Shown: positions 63,001 to 64,000 of the stretch, piece after piece
How the letters are laid out: each line of letters opens with the position of its first letter
Position numbering within the stretch: the first letter of the stretch is position 1
DNA from: CAZSBB01 sp964605235
GTDB taxonomy: Bacteria > Planctomycetota > Phycisphaerae > Phycisphaerales > Phycisphaeraceae
DNA length: 64,000 nucleotides
Direction of reading: 5' to 3'
NCBI GenBank assembly: GCA_964605235.1
Contig: CAZSBB010000018.1
Location: 50,095 to 114,094, forward strand
Notes under the pieces: model-generated
Told to the model about the DNA's origin: nothing
Seen by the model: the letters and a program-made list of their open reading frames with translations, nothing else
Database searches by the model: none
Made by a program: the position numbers and the translations under genes

Positions 63001-64000
63001 ATGTCCCGTACGCCACCGCCGCACATCCTGTTCGTGTTTGCCGACCAGATGCATGGTTTCGCTCTGGGCTGCATGGGCAATACCGACATCCGCACGCCGC
63101 ACCTGGACGCGCTGGCGCGCCGGGGCACGTTGTTTCGCCAGGCGTACAGTTGCGCTCCGATCTGCACGCCCTACCGCGCCATGCTCATGTCCGGGCGCTA
63201 CAGCACGCAGACCGGCTGCATCGACAACCACCGCCCCCTGCCGCCGGGCGAGTGCCATCTGGCGCAGGGTTTGAACCAGGCGGGCTATCACACCAGCTAT
63301 GTGGGCAAGTGGCACATCGGCGGCAACGGCAATCGGTCGGTCCCGCCGGAGCTGCGCTACGGCTTCACCGATTTCATCGGCTACCAGTGCTACAACTCCT
63401 ACATCGACGGCCTGCACTTCTTTGACGAAGCGGAGCAGTTGCACGAGTTCACCGGGCATCGCACCACCGTCACCACCGACCTGGCGCTGGCCCGTCTGCA
63501 GCAGGCGCGACGACAACACGCGGATAAACCGCTGGCGCTGATGGTGTCGTACCAGAACCCGCATTACCCCGTGCAGCCGGCGCCGGAGTTTGAAGCGCTA
63601 TACGCCAATGCCCGGATCAAGACCCGCGCCAATCATCAGCCCGACACCGAGCCGTGGATCGGCACGTTCAGCCCGCGCAGCCTGGACCCGCAAACCGACA
63701 TCAACCACCGCAAATACGGCGGCAACATGGCGGAATACCTGCGGCTGTACTACGCCATGATCACGCAGCTCGATCACGAAGTCGGCCGACTGCTGGCGGA
63801 ACTCGAACGTCAAGGCATGGCGGACCACACCATGGTCGTCTTCACCAGCGACCACGGCGACCTGCAGGGCAGCCATGGCTTCACCAACAAGAGCCGGTTC
63901 CACGAGGAATCCACCCGCGTCCCCCTGATCATCCCCCCCCCCCCCCCCCCCCCCCACGTCCACGCCCGCACCCCCCGCCACCCCCTCCCCACCCCCCCCC
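63001..64000 (+). CDS. Sulfatase (arylsulfatase-type), truncated by window end
   Basis: The 3-prime end is missing. About 315 residues can be trusted. Visible: metal-binding FVFADQMHGF near the N-terminus, the formylglycine motif Cys55-Thr-Pro-Tyr-Arg59 (CTPYRAMLMSGRY), GKWHIGG with the active-site Lys and His, and the second metal motif SDHGDLQGSHG. Cys55 needs oxidation to formylglycine by a maturase not seen here. No signal peptide is present. Such sulfatases remove sulfate from polysaccharides. AGGAG precedes the ATG. From about 63935 the reading continues into poly-proline from poly-C and is not credible. Confidence 0.92.
   Translation, partial: MSRTPPPHILFVFADQMHGFALGCMGNTDIRTPHLDALARRGTLFRQAYSCAPICTPYRAMLMSGRYSTQTGCIDNHRPLPPGECHLAQGLNQAGYHTSYVGKWHIGGNGNRSVPPELRYGFTDFIGYQCYNSYIDGLHFFDEAEQLHEFTGHRTTVTTDLALARLQQARRQHADKPLALMVSYQNPHYPVQPAPEFEALYANARIKTRANHQPDTEPWIGTFSPRSLDPQTDINHRKYGGNMAEYLRLYYAMITQLDHEVGRLLAELERQGMADHTMVVFTSDHGDLQGSHGFTNKSRFHEESTRVPLIIPPPPPPPHVHARTPRHPLPTPP
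63935..64000. other. Low-quality poly-C sequence end
   Basis: Beyond ATCATC at about 63930, the text turns into a run of more than 20 C and then only C with A/T/G scattered. The sulfatase frame stays open but reads a proline run where the family expects RWPG-like residues. This is a sequencing or consensus artefact and not biology. Confidence 0.85.

Overview
This is a GC-rich chromosomal window, most likely from a planctomycete and probably of the class Phycisphaerae. That is an inference from several signs together: PulG-like prepilin proteins with a C-terminal H-x9-DG motif placed beside carbohydrate genes; a membrane protein with a CGHCGYD...CPEC zinc ribbon; URO-D-family, Gfo/Idh/MocA, DUF4838 and sulfatase genes; and dispersed palindromes built on AACGAGCCGGAAGCGTGAG arms. 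No rRNA, tRNA or CRISPR array was recognised. The assembly has a 100-N gap at 3865-3964, and the sequence ends in an implausible poly-C tract.

Layout. 0-3.3 kb: the end of an ABC exporter, its HlyD-type partner and a DegP/HtrA-like periplasmic protease. 3.3-4.95 kb: a gene-free repeat patch with about 249-bp tandem units, AT-rich hairpins and a 208-bp MITE-like insertion with target-site duplication. 4.95-9.4 kb (minus strand): zwf, mnmG and a sugar-phosphate isomerase-like gene. 9.5-13.1 kb: a nested inverted repeat, then a compact arsenic operon arsR-arsC-arsM-acr3 with a clear promoter and overlapping operator. 13.1-15.2 kb: a membrane protein and a URO-D-family enzyme. 15.2-30.3 kb (minus strand): a 15-gene type IV pilus/type II secretion cluster (two major-pilin-like genes, pilM-N-O, a PilP/GspC-like protein, secretin, TPR lipoprotein, gspE, gspF) with a histidine kinase, response regulator, HD-GYP protein and STAS protein embedded in it.

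30.7-38.5 kb: an AraC regulator divergent from a 753-residue fused oxygenase (desaturase, Rieske ferredoxin and NqrF-type reductase in one chain), then an SGNH hydrolase, a zinc-ribbon membrane protein, a degenerate HD-GYP protein, a CMD-family protein and a small coiled-coil protein. 38.8-55.7 kb: a B12-binding radical SAM enzyme and a large carbohydrate-use region (Gfo/Idh/MocA dehydrogenase, beta-propeller glycosidase, two H-x9-DG prepilin-like proteins, AraC regulator, DUF4838 protein, GH42-like protein, HMGL-like aldolase, sialidase).

55.7-58.5 kb: an AT-rich, repeat-laden island with an Abi-alpha (DUF4393)-like protein and a small orphan gene, the best candidate for a recently acquired defence-type locus. 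58.5-64 kb: housekeeping genes (a solitary nuoA, an adenylate kinase-like gene, a lipoprotein, a TPR protein, an RluD-family pseudouridine synthase) and a truncated sulfatase.

The genes form three coherent modules: arsenic detoxification by reduction, methylation and efflux; a surface pilus/secretion machine with its own signalling cascade; and scavenging of complex, probably sulfated and sialylated, glycans under AraC control.
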